A DNA stretch of 6,270 nucleotides from DATIHQ01 sp035480535 (lineage in GTDB: Bacteria; Chlamydiota; Chlamydiia; Chlamydiales; SM23-39): positions 1-6,270 of the forward strand of contig DATIHQ010000060.1 of the NCBI GenBank assembly GCA_035480535.1, in the 5' to 3' direction. Below the pieces are notes generated by a model. The model searched no databases. It worked only from the letters and a program-made list of their open reading frames with translations, and was not told where the DNA came from. Below, in pieces: positions 1-5,218 of the stretch. Numbering within the stretch: the first letter of the stretch is position 1; the number at the start of each line of letters is the position of its first letter. Both the position numbers and the translations under genes were made by a program.

Positions 1-360
1 GGCCCCCCCCCTCACCGCGCCCTCCACATTTTCCCGCAAGATTCTCCCATCCACAAACGGCCTCACCCCATCGTGAATCACCACTACGTCCATCCCTGCC
101 AGCGCCTCAATCCCCCTTCTCGAAGAGGCCTGCCGAGTCGCCCCCCCCGCTACCGCCCTCCCTTCTACTTTTTCCATCCAATCGGGGTGGCAAACTAGCA
201 CCACTTCATCAAACAAACCTGTTTTTAGGAACGCCTCTATCACGTACAGATAAACCTTCTTCCCCGCCAGCTCTAAAAATTGTTTTGGCACCTCGCCGCC
301 AAATCGCTTCCCTTCGCCGCCGATCAGGATCACCCCGCCCACCCGTTTTCCTTCGAACAT
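1..360 (-). CDS. ispD: 2-C-methyl-D-erythritol 4-phosphate cytidylyltransferase, N-terminal part (cut by window edge)
   Basis: IspD transfers CMP from CTP to 2-C-methyl-D-erythritol 4-phosphate in the cytosolic non-mevalonate (MEP) isoprenoid pathway. The 120 visible residues show the family's nucleotide-binding N-terminus, GGEGKRFGGEVPKQFLELAG (residues 14-33), then the GGATRQASSRRGIEAL block that contacts CTP, and VVIHDGVRPFV (the usual IHDAARPFV motif). The family is about 220-240 residues, so roughly the second half lies left of the window. The ATG at 358-360 is chosen because AAGG sits six bases upstream; an in-frame ATG at 364-366 would directly abut that AAGG and is less likely. The segment is GC-rich (about 65% in the first 60 bases), unlike the AT-rich intergenic DNA to the right. 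It is transcribed divergently from the neighbouring tRNA gene. Identification is by motif only, but the motif set is specific. Confidence 0.9.
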   Translation of the reverse strand, partial: MFEGKRVGGVILIGGEGKRFGGEVPKQFLELAGKKVYLYVIEAFLKTGLFDEVVLVCHPDWMEKVEGRAVAGGATRQASSRRGIEALAGMDVVVIHDGVRPFVDGRILRENVEGAVRGGA

Positions 361-368
361 ATCCATCC

Positions 369-398
369 TTGAGAGAAATTTATAAAGTAGTTTACTCT
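369..398 (+). promoter_or_regulatory. Possible promoter of the tRNA-Thr gene
   Basis: TTGAGA at 369-374 is a reasonable -35 box. Either TTTACT (391-396, 16-base spacer) or TACTCT (393-398, 18-base spacer) could be the -10, placing transcription start just upstream of the mature tRNA 5' end at 412. The -10 is a weak match, so this is a position-based suggestion. Confidence 0.35.
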
Positions 399-411
399 AT
401 GAGGTCATTTC

Positions 412-484
412 GCCTGAATAGCTCAGTTGGTAGAGCAGCGCATTCGTAATGCGAAGGTCGTCGGTTCGATTCCGGCTTCAGGCA
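412..484 (+). tRNA. tRNA-Thr (anticodon CGT)
   Basis: A complete cloverleaf can be folded by eye. The acceptor stem pairs GCCTGAA (412-418) with TTCAGGC (477-483), followed by discriminator A484. The D-stem is GCTC/GAGC (421-424/433-436). The anticodon stem is 438-442 with 450-454, with an outermost G-A mismatch, around the loop TTCGTAA, giving anticodon CGT at 445-447, which reads ACG (Thr). The T-arm is GTCGG-TTCGATT-CCGGC. The sequence closely resembles bacterial tRNA-Thr(CGU). The 3' CCA is not encoded; AAA follows A484. The gene is intact and is the integration target of the island to its right, whose left copy of the repeat it contains. The oppositely oriented coding region at 506 ends only 21 bases downstream. 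Confidence 0.95.
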
Positions 485-485
485 A
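442..485 (+). repeat. Left direct repeat (attL-like), within tRNA-Thr
   Basis: These 44 bases run from the anticodon stem through the tRNA 3' end plus one A. They match 5219-5262 at 43 positions; the only difference is A449 versus C5226, at the 3' edge of the anticodon loop. The repeat reconstitutes a complete tRNA gene, as expected for the att site on the gene-retaining side. Confidence 0.85.
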
Positions 486-505
486 ATTTTGGGGTGGTCA
501 GGCAA

Positions 506-1240
506 TTATTTTTCGACTATGAAGTAGTATAGGCCCGTAAAAAAACAGGTCTCGCCTTTGGAAAGCATGTTCGAAAAGCGATAGAAGCCACCTATGAAGC
601 GGGATTGCATGGATAAGGGAACTTCCCAACGATCGCAAAGCCATTCTGAAGTATCCGTATTACGAAGGATGCTCACCCAGTTTCGTAGACCAATTATATT
701 AAAGCCGATGTTTTGGATAAGCATTCGATAATCTTCGAGCGATAGATTGGGGGTATTGGATATAAACGGTTTCCATTCTGAATTTTCAATAAATTGCTCT
801 ACCCGATTATCTATCGAACAAGAATCTTTTGGAGCAAAGACAATGATTCCTTTTCCTCCAGGCTTTAACCCTTTATACAGAATCCGAAGCCTTTCATTCC
901 GGTCAGGAGATTTCTCCAATGCGAGATAAATCGCAATTGTATCGTATTGATTCTCCCAGGCAATTGGTTCATTGGATAGGTCAAATATATGATTGGCGTA
1001 AGCAGTTCTATCCAAATTTGTTATGTCTAGATACGGATAGATGTGGTTCAGCTTTGTGATGGCGCTATCGACGAGTCCAAGGCTTAACATTTTCTCTTGC
1101 TTTTTGGAGGATAAATTGACTGGCGCAGCATGTGCAACTAGCTCCACTTGCTCATCGTCAAGATTCCCTGTGGGTTCTCCAGCGTAGCCAGCAATGATCC
1201 ACATCAAGAAGCAAAAAAGCTGAAAAAATCGCGCAGACAT
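506..1240 (-). CDS. Exported protein with C-terminal half of a class I methyltransferase fold
   Basis: The start is placed at the ATG at 1238-1240, which has AAAAGG seven bases upstream. The frame can be extended to a TTG at 1277-1279, but that would overlap the upstream gene and bury the signal peptide. The 244-residue product begins with a signal-peptide-like segment: MSAR, then hydrophobic FFQLFCFLMWIIAGYAG, cleavage plausible after YAG or AGYA. From about residue 99 it resembles the later part of SAM-dependent methyltransferases of the trans-aconitate type: YDTIAIYLALE, then LKPGGKGIIVFAPKD (125-139), then LSLEDYRMLIQNIGF (166-180). The glycine-rich SAM-binding motif I expected before this is not visible; residues 22-98 are degenerate or replaced. 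It is therefore probably not an ordinary methyltransferase: either a decayed enzyme or a fold reused outside the cytoplasm. It lies 28 bases after the peptidase C26 fusion gene and is likely co-transcribed with it. Confidence 0.7.
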   Translation of the reverse strand: MSARFFQLFCFLMWIIAGYAGEPTGNLDDEQVELVAHAAPVNLSSKKQEKMLSLGLVDSAITKLNHIYPYLDITNLDRTAYANHIFDLSNEPIAWENQYDTIAIYLALEKSPDRNERLRILYKGLKPGGKGIIVFAPKDSCSIDNRVEQFIENSEWKPFISNTPNLSLEDYRMLIQNIGFNIIGLRNWVSILRNTDTSEWLCDRWEVPLSMQSRFIGGFYRFSNMLSKGETCFFTGLYYFIVEK

Positions 1241-1268
1241 CTTAAAACCTTTTCTTGAAGGCCAGAGT

Positions 1269-2681
1269 CTATACGCCAAGCATATGATGTTGCAATATTT
1301 TTGAAAAAAAGAGTCTGTAGATGCCCTTATTGTGGATAGCCTCGGGGCGTTCTTTAATGAAATCTTCCACTATGTAGGTTTCGGGATGAAACTGAACGCC
1401 AATAAATTGATTATCGTGACTCATGAGGAGCTTTGGGATGCCTTCGTGCTCTATGATGATTTCCAAGTTGTTCCCTATTTTATCGCAAGCCTGATGGTGC
1501 ATGGACAAAGCCCAAATATTTGTACCGCCAATCCATTGCTGCAACTCTTCTTTTTTTGAGGAATTTGACAGGGATAAATATTGCCATTCCATTTCAGGTT
1601 TTGGGAGCTGCCTGAGAGTACCCCCAAAGTAGACATTGATCATTTGTGAACCGCGGCATATGCCCATTATCGGCATTTTTCGTTTGTGAGCATATGTAAG
1701 GAAAGCCAGCTCAGCAATGGAACGCCGGTAATCCCACTGCGCAGTCGCTGCTTGCCCATTCGTATAAAATTCTGGTTCTATATCTTTCCCTCCCGGCAGA
1801 ACGAGGGCGCTGCAATAATCCAACAAGGACGCCGCATTCTCTTCGATTTTGTCGACTTCTGGGTTTTGTAATGTTTCGCAGAAAAGTTTTTTGGCAATGA
1901 TGGGCAAGTTGGATTCGGAATGATTGCTCAAACATCGTGCTACTTCTTCACTGAGTTTGGGTACATCAATCGATTTGGACTGCATTTCGATTTTTAGCAC
2001 TATGGCGCCATTGTCACGGAGAGCGTCATCGATAAGGGGAGAAAAAGTTCCTCTTTGTAAAAAATCCCAAGCCATTCCTACTACGGGTCGATTTGTTGAG
2101 AGGATTGTGCAATTTGTTTTCAGAAATTCTCCTGCATTCTGAATCCAAAAAACATCTTGTAAATCGGCATAGGACATCGAGCTATCGTGAATGGAGGTCG
2201 AATAAAAAGCCGATTCATTGAGAACACTGTTGTGGATATGCAGCTGAGAAAGTTGGACATGATTCCAATATGATCCAGATAACATGGAATTTGTTATGGA
2301 TACATTTTTGAATTCAGAATGAATCATTTCCGAATGAGAAAAGTTGCATGCGTTGAACGCAATATTGGTCAATATGGAGTCTAACCACTTTACTTTGGCG
2401 TAGTTGCATTGGATGAACTGTAGATGGGACAATGACGTATTTCTGAAATCACGCTCTGAAAAATTGCAATCATGGAATTCCAGGCGATCGAGGATGAAAT
2501 TGTGAAAGCTGAAGTTGGTAAAGTGAATGTTCTTGATTTGCCTAGAAAATCCTTGGCTATCGAGAACAGATCCCAAATCAACAGGTTTTCCTAAGAGTTT
2601 TTCCTGATGAAACTGAGAGCGTAAACTGTGATCATTCTCCCAATCGTCTTGAGTTAATTCTTTTTTATTGTCTGTGGTCAT
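1269..2681 (-). CDS. Pentapeptide-repeat protein fused to a class I glutamine amidotransferase-like (peptidase C26) domain
   Basis: The protein has 470 residues in two parts. Residues about 50-180 form a pentapeptide-repeat-like region: aromatic or aliphatic residues recur every five positions (for example FTNFSFHNF, EFHDCNFSERDF, ADLQDVFW), predicting a right-handed beta-helix. Residues about 197-465 form a peptidase C26 domain related to gamma-glutamyl-GABA hydrolase (PuuD): LVLPGGKDIEPEFY (293-306), the nucleophile elbow MGICRGSQMINVYFGGTLRQ (339-358, Cys342), SMHHQAC (393-399), and GVQFHPE (428-434, His432 and Glu434). The catalytic Cys-His-Glu set is present, so hydrolysis of a gamma-glutamyl amide bond is plausible; the substrate is unknown. 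No signal peptide is seen. The ATG (2679-2681) follows an A-rich leader without a Shine-Dalgarno site. It is the first gene of the minus-strand unit. The beta-helix could serve in binding or targeting, which is inference. Confidence 0.85.
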   Translation of the reverse strand: MTTDNKKELTQDDWENDHSLRSQFHQEKLLGKPVDLGSVLDSQGFSRQIKNIHFTNFSFHNFILDRLEFHDCNFSERDFRNTSLSHLQFIQCNYAKVKWLDSILTNIAFNACNFSHSEMIHSEFKNVSITNSMLSGSYWNHVQLSQLHIHNSVLNESAFYSTSIHDSSMSYADLQDVFWIQNAGEFLKTNCTILSTNRPVVGMAWDFLQRGTFSPLIDDALRDNGAIVLKIEMQSKSIDVPKLSEEVARCLSNHSESNLPIIAKKLFCETLQNPEVDKIEENAASLLDYCSALVLPGGKDIEPEFYTNGQAATAQWDYRRSIAELAFLTYAHKRKMPIMGICRGSQMINVYFGGTLRQLPKPEMEWQYLSLSNSSKKEELQQWIGGTNIWALSMHHQACDKIGNNLEIIIEHEGIPKLLMSHDNQFIGVQFHPETYIVEDFIKERPEAIHNKGIYRLFFSKILQHHMLGV

Positions 2682-2703
2682 GTTTTGTTTTTTTTGTTTG
2701 TTT

Positions 2704-2733
2704 ATTATAAACTAAACTGTTATTTTTTCGTAA
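2704..2733 (-). promoter_or_regulatory. Promoter of the minus-strand unit
   Basis: On the minus strand a perfect -10 box TATAAT occupies 2709-2704, and a partial -35, TTACGA (2733-2728), lies 18 bases upstream. Transcription would start near 2697, giving a short, A-rich leader of about 15 bases before the ATG of the C26 fusion gene. The -10 is convincing and the -35 weak (3 of 6). Confidence 0.5.
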
Positions 2734-2758
2734 TTTGATTAATTATTTTGTCAGAACT

Positions 2759-2851
2759 GTGAAGGTACCTAGCTGGCGGGAAGGCTACAAAGAGGCGCCG
2801 CTCGCAGCAGTTCTCCCCCTAGGGAAATTGTGTAATAAAGGTACTCATTGA
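2759..2851 (+). other. GC-rich block in the divergent intergenic region, possible gene remnant
   Basis: The 203-base gap between the divergent units is AT-rich except for about 2761-2823, which is sharply GC-rich and contains small palindromes (AGGTACCT, GGCGCC, CCCTAGGG). One plus-strand frame reads from GTG 2759 to TGA 2851 as 30 codons, including SWREGYKEAPLAAVLPLGKL. No Shine-Dalgarno site or family match is apparent. It may be a scrap of an older gene, or structured non-coding DNA. Confidence 0.2.
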
Positions 2852-2875
2852 CTTTTTGTGAGTGTCTGTGTTACA
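2831..2875. promoter_or_regulatory. Inverted repeat, likely AbiEi operator
   Basis: The left arm is TGTAATAAAGGTACTCA (2831-2847). The right arm, 2859-2875, read on the other strand, is TGTAACACAGACACTCA. The arms match at 13 of 17 positions, including TGTAA and ACTCA at the two ends, and are separated by 11 bases that contain the -35 box. The right arm overlaps the -10. AbiEi-type antitoxins characterised elsewhere repress their own operon by binding inverted repeats upstream of the gene; assigning this repeat to that role is inference from position and symmetry. Confidence 0.65.
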
Positions 2876-2877
2876 TA
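2848..2877 (+). promoter_or_regulatory. Promoter of the abiE operon
   Basis: TTGACT (2848-2853) is a 5 of 6 match to the -35 consensus. TTACAT (2871-2876, 17-base spacer) or TACATA (2872-2877, 18-base spacer) serves as -10. The predicted start of transcription (about 2881-2885) falls on or next to the ATG at 2885, so the message would be leaderless or nearly so. The promoter lies within the operator-like inverted repeat. Confidence 0.6.
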
Positions 2878-2884
2878 TTGAAAT

Positions 2885-3481
2885 ATGAAACGATCTAAGT
2901 ATCAACACCTTCTCGCCCCTCTTCTTAAAGAGCCTATTTTCAAGGCAAGCGACGCTCGCTCCAGGGGGATTCCCTCTCGAATGCTGGCGTATTTTTGTCA
3001 GAAAGGGCTAATCGAAAGGATCGGGCGCGGGTTATATCGGGTAGCCGAGGCCTCTAGCGGAGTAAACCTTGACTTTGAAGAACTTGTGCTCACCGCTTCG
3101 AGTATCCCTAAGGGGGTCATTTGTCTAATCTCAGCGCTTTGCTATTACGATCTGACCGATCAGATCATGAGGGAGTATTGGATTGCCATTCCCAACACCG
3201 ATAAGAGCCCGAAGCGCCCCCATACTCGAATCGTTCGAATGAGGAATATGAGCCTTGGGCTAACAACCGTAAAAATGGGGAAGTACGAGGTAAAAATTTT
3301 TGATCGCGAAAGGACTGTTGTCGACTCATTTCGATATTTGAGCGATGAAATTGCCATCAAGGCTCTTCAAGCTTATTTAAAACCTTCAGCTGGGCAGAAA
3401 GCGGACCTGCCAAAGCTTTCAAGGTATGCTAAGGCATTAAGAATCAATATTAACTCATATATTTTGGCTTTAACAACATGA
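2885..3481 (+). CDS. abiEi: AbiEi-type antitoxin and autorepressor of a type IV toxin-antitoxin system
   Basis: The 198-residue product has an N-terminal winged helix-turn-helix (about residues 5-53: EPIFKASDARSRGIPSRMLA followed by KGLIERIGRGLYRV). It is followed by the AbiEi C-terminal domain with the characteristic VICLISALCYYDL (78-90), REYWIAIPN (96-104) and KIFDRERTVVDSFRY (137-151) segments. In this family the N-terminal domain binds operator DNA and the C-terminal domain is needed for antitoxicity; toxin and antitoxin do not form a stable complex (type IV). The ATG at 2885 is chosen because it gives the full winged-helix domain. No Shine-Dalgarno site precedes it, fitting a leaderless transcript. 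Its stop overlaps the abiEii start in ATGA (3478-3481), so the two are translationally coupled. Length and motif order are normal for the family, with no sign of decay. Confidence 0.88.
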   Translation: MKRSKYQHLLAPLLKEPIFKASDARSRGIPSRMLAYFCQKGLIERIGRGLYRVAEASSGVNLDFEELVLTASSIPKGVICLISALCYYDLTDQIMREYWIAIPNTDKSPKRPHTRIVRMRNMSLGLTTVKMGKYEVKIFDRERTVVDSFRYLSDEIAIKALQAYLKPSAGQKADLPKLSRYAKALRININSYILALTT

Positions 3482-4314
3482 CTCACTCCTTAGAACAATC
3501 ATTTAAAAAACGCCTACAGCTCATTGCTAAGGAAAGAAATATAACTCCTGCTGAAGTTTGGCAAAATGTCATCACAGAAAGATTTCTTGTCCGCCTGTGC
3601 CGATCACCGTACCACTCGCATTTTGTCCTGAAAGGCGGAACTCTTCTGGCTCGGTATGTGGACATCGGTAGAGAAACCAAAGACCTAGATTTCGCAATCC
3701 AACGGCTCAGCAACGAAATCAGCTCCTTGCAGAAGACGTTTAATGATATTGTGCGAGTTGAGATTGAGGACGGGTTTGCTTTTATGAATCCAATCGTCGC
3801 GCCTCTCGAGCATTTTCACATGGAGTATCCTGGTGCTCATGTCAAAATAGAGGTTCGTTTTGGCAAAGCCAAATTTCCACTCTTCATTGATCTAGGATTC
3901 GGTGATCTGGTCCAAACTCATGAGAAGGAGTTTTTGCTTCTCTCAAATTCGAAAGGGCCTTTATTCGAACCATCGCTAACAGTCAATTGCTACCCGATGG
4001 AATTTGTGTTCGCTGAGAAGCTAGAAACGGCAATCTTTCGAGGGGCCGATAACAGCCGGATGAAGGATTTTCACGATCTCTACACTCTCGCCAGTTCGGA
4101 GAAAATGCTGAACTGGGCTGATACTTCAAAAGCAATTCGTTTAGTGTTTGAGCACCGCAAGACGCCGCTGCGATTGCCAATGCAGTTCGATTCTTTAGCG
4201 CTCGAAGCGTTGCAGCAATACTGGGGACGTTATCATAAGACAGCGACAGCTTCATCTCGGTTGCCCAGCCAAATAGTTGAAGTAATCGAAGTCATTAATA
4301 AATTTATTGCATGA
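3478..4314 (+). CDS. abiEii: AbiEii-type nucleotidyltransferase toxin (type IV toxin-antitoxin / abortive infection)
   Basis: The 278-residue product carries the motifs of the AbiEii nucleotidyltransferase family (DUF1814, DNA polymerase beta-like fold). These are FVLKGGTLL (49-57), the metal-binding ETKDLDFA (66-73, Asp69 and Asp71), FIDLGFGD (136-143), EFVFAEKLETAIFRG (175-189, Lys181) and MKDFHDLYTL (195-204, Asp197 and Asp200). All expected catalytic positions appear intact. Relatives such as mycobacterial MenT toxins transfer nucleotides to tRNA acceptor ends and block translation; founding AbiE members protect against phage. Whether this protein modifies tRNA is inference. The start overlaps abiEi by ATGA and has no Shine-Dalgarno site, so translation probably depends on ribosomes finishing abiEi. 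The stop in turn overlaps the next gene in ATGA (4311-4314). Length is ordinary for the family. Confidence 0.9.
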   Translation: MTHSLEQSFKKRLQLIAKERNITPAEVWQNVITERFLVRLCRSPYHSHFVLKGGTLLARYVDIGRETKDLDFAIQRLSNEISSLQKTFNDIVRVEIEDGFAFMNPIVAPLEHFHMEYPGAHVKIEVRFGKAKFPLFIDLGFGDLVQTHEKEFLLLSNSKGPLFEPSLTVNCYPMEFVFAEKLETAIFRGADNSRMKDFHDLYTLASSEKMLNWADTSKAIRLVFEHRKTPLRLPMQFDSLALEALQQYWGRYHKTATASSRLPSQIVEVIEVINKFIA

Positions 4315-5051
4315 GTAATAGTATGTCAAAAAACAAACCGTCGTTTATTCATTTGAAAGTGTCTATTCAGGGTGTCGAATATTTGTTAGGCACTTTGAGT
4401 TTTAACTCCTCTAAAGAGGAATGTTCGTATCATTTGCACCACCCTCATGATGCCCCAGCCTTACATTTCAATTGCGATACTGGAGAACGTACAGCTCGCT
4501 TTGAACATATCACTTGGCATAGAAATATAGCTCAAATTAAACGTGAGGATGATATTGCAATTGAGAGGGTTGAACTTTCTCAGGGACCTCTGTTTTGCAA
4601 TCCACCGGTGACTACCCCAATTTATGTGGAAAGTTTATATTTTCAGGACGCAATACCTTGCCTGAGGGAGACCAATCACTTCAAATCATGGAAAGGAAGC
4701 CAATCTCAAGAAATTCTAAATTTAGCTTCTTCTACGGGTTTTAGCGTGGTCTTTTTATTGGTCCCATCAAATATCGAGAGTGCATCGATTTTGATCGGAA
4801 CTCAATTTTTGGAAATCCCAGAGGGGATGGATTGTCCTCCCTGTCTAGTAGATATTTGTGATCTCAATCATCGAACGGGAAGAATTCACCTTTGGTCTGA
4901 ATGGGATTTTCTTATTATCACATCGCCAATCACATGTCGAATTCTATCCCCCGTGCCCCAAGCTATCGGCAATAGTTACAGGCTGCCCAATTTTCAGAAC
5001 GTCCAATCCGCTCTAACGGATCTTTTGCTACAAGCGAATGGCAGAAGCTAA
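4311..5051 (+). CDS. Unrecognised third gene of the abiE operon
   Basis: I do not recognise this 246-residue protein. It begins at an ATG inside the abiEii stop (ATGA, 4311-4314), so it is translationally coupled; a second in-frame ATG at 4323 is an alternative. No Shine-Dalgarno site is visible. There is no signal peptide or convincing membrane segment; the most hydrophobic stretch, FSVVFLLVPS (144-153), is too short. Alternating hydrophobic and polar residues through most of the length suggest a largely beta cytosolic protein. Residues 38-55 are rich in His and Cys (HLHHPHDAPALHF with Cys38 and Cys55), and a CPPC pair occurs at 175-178, so metal binding is possible but unproven. Its place as last gene of a toxin-antitoxin operon suggests an accessory or modulator of AbiEi/AbiEii, or a linked defence component. 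The frame is clean with no sign of decay. Confidence 0.8.
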   Translation: MSNSMSKNKPSFIHLKVSIQGVEYLLGTLSFNSSKEECSYHLHHPHDAPALHFNCDTGERTARFEHITWHRNIAQIKREDDIAIERVELSQGPLFCNPPVTTPIYVESLYFQDAIPCLRETNHFKSWKGSQSQEILNLASSTGFSVVFLLVPSNIESASILIGTQFLEIPEGMDCPPCLVDICDLNHRTGRIHLWSEWDFLIITSPITCRILSPVPQAIGNSYRLPNFQNVQSALTDLLLQANGRS

Positions 5052-5141
5052 ATTTCCCCAGAACTTGCGTGCAAATCCCTGGACCAACTGTGGACCAAAC
5101 AGGGGCGGCAAAATACGTCAAACCAATGCAGACCACAGTAG
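5052..5141 (+). pseudogene. Possible remnant of an integrase C-terminal tail
   Basis: In the same frame as the preceding gene, after its TAA, an open stretch runs from 5052 to TAG 5139-5141. It contains ELACKSLDQLWTKQ (5061-5102). Tails ending in LDxLWTK-like sequences occur on some tyrosine integrases, whose genes often finish just before the att site, as this does (78 bases before the right repeat). There is no start codon of its own and none of the integrase catalytic core (R..HxxR..Y) is present. The 5142-5218 remainder is GC-rich and non-coding. This is a weak resemblance recalled from family knowledge, not a demonstrated homology. Confidence 0.25.
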
Positions 5142-5218
5142 ATCGAAAAGAAAGAATCGCTTAAACTCTCCTCCTGTCAGCTGCTGCGGGATGCGGCGGC
5201 GTGGGGCGCGGCCTGCAT

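Noticed and set aside
747..929. Plus-strand 60-codon frame within the methyltransferase-like gene
   Set aside because: It is the antisense shadow of the 506-1240 gene, with no ribosome binding site and no recognisable domain.
1241..1279. N-terminal extension of the methyltransferase-like gene to a TTG at 1277-1279
   Set aside because: The extension overlaps the upstream gene, places 13 charged and polar residues before the signal peptide and lacks a good ribosome binding site, whereas the ATG at 1240 has AAAAGG at proper spacing.
3983..4255. Minus-strand 90-codon frame within abiEii
   Set aside because: The plus-strand frame holds all the conserved AbiEii motifs here; the antisense frame has no family resemblance or start signals.
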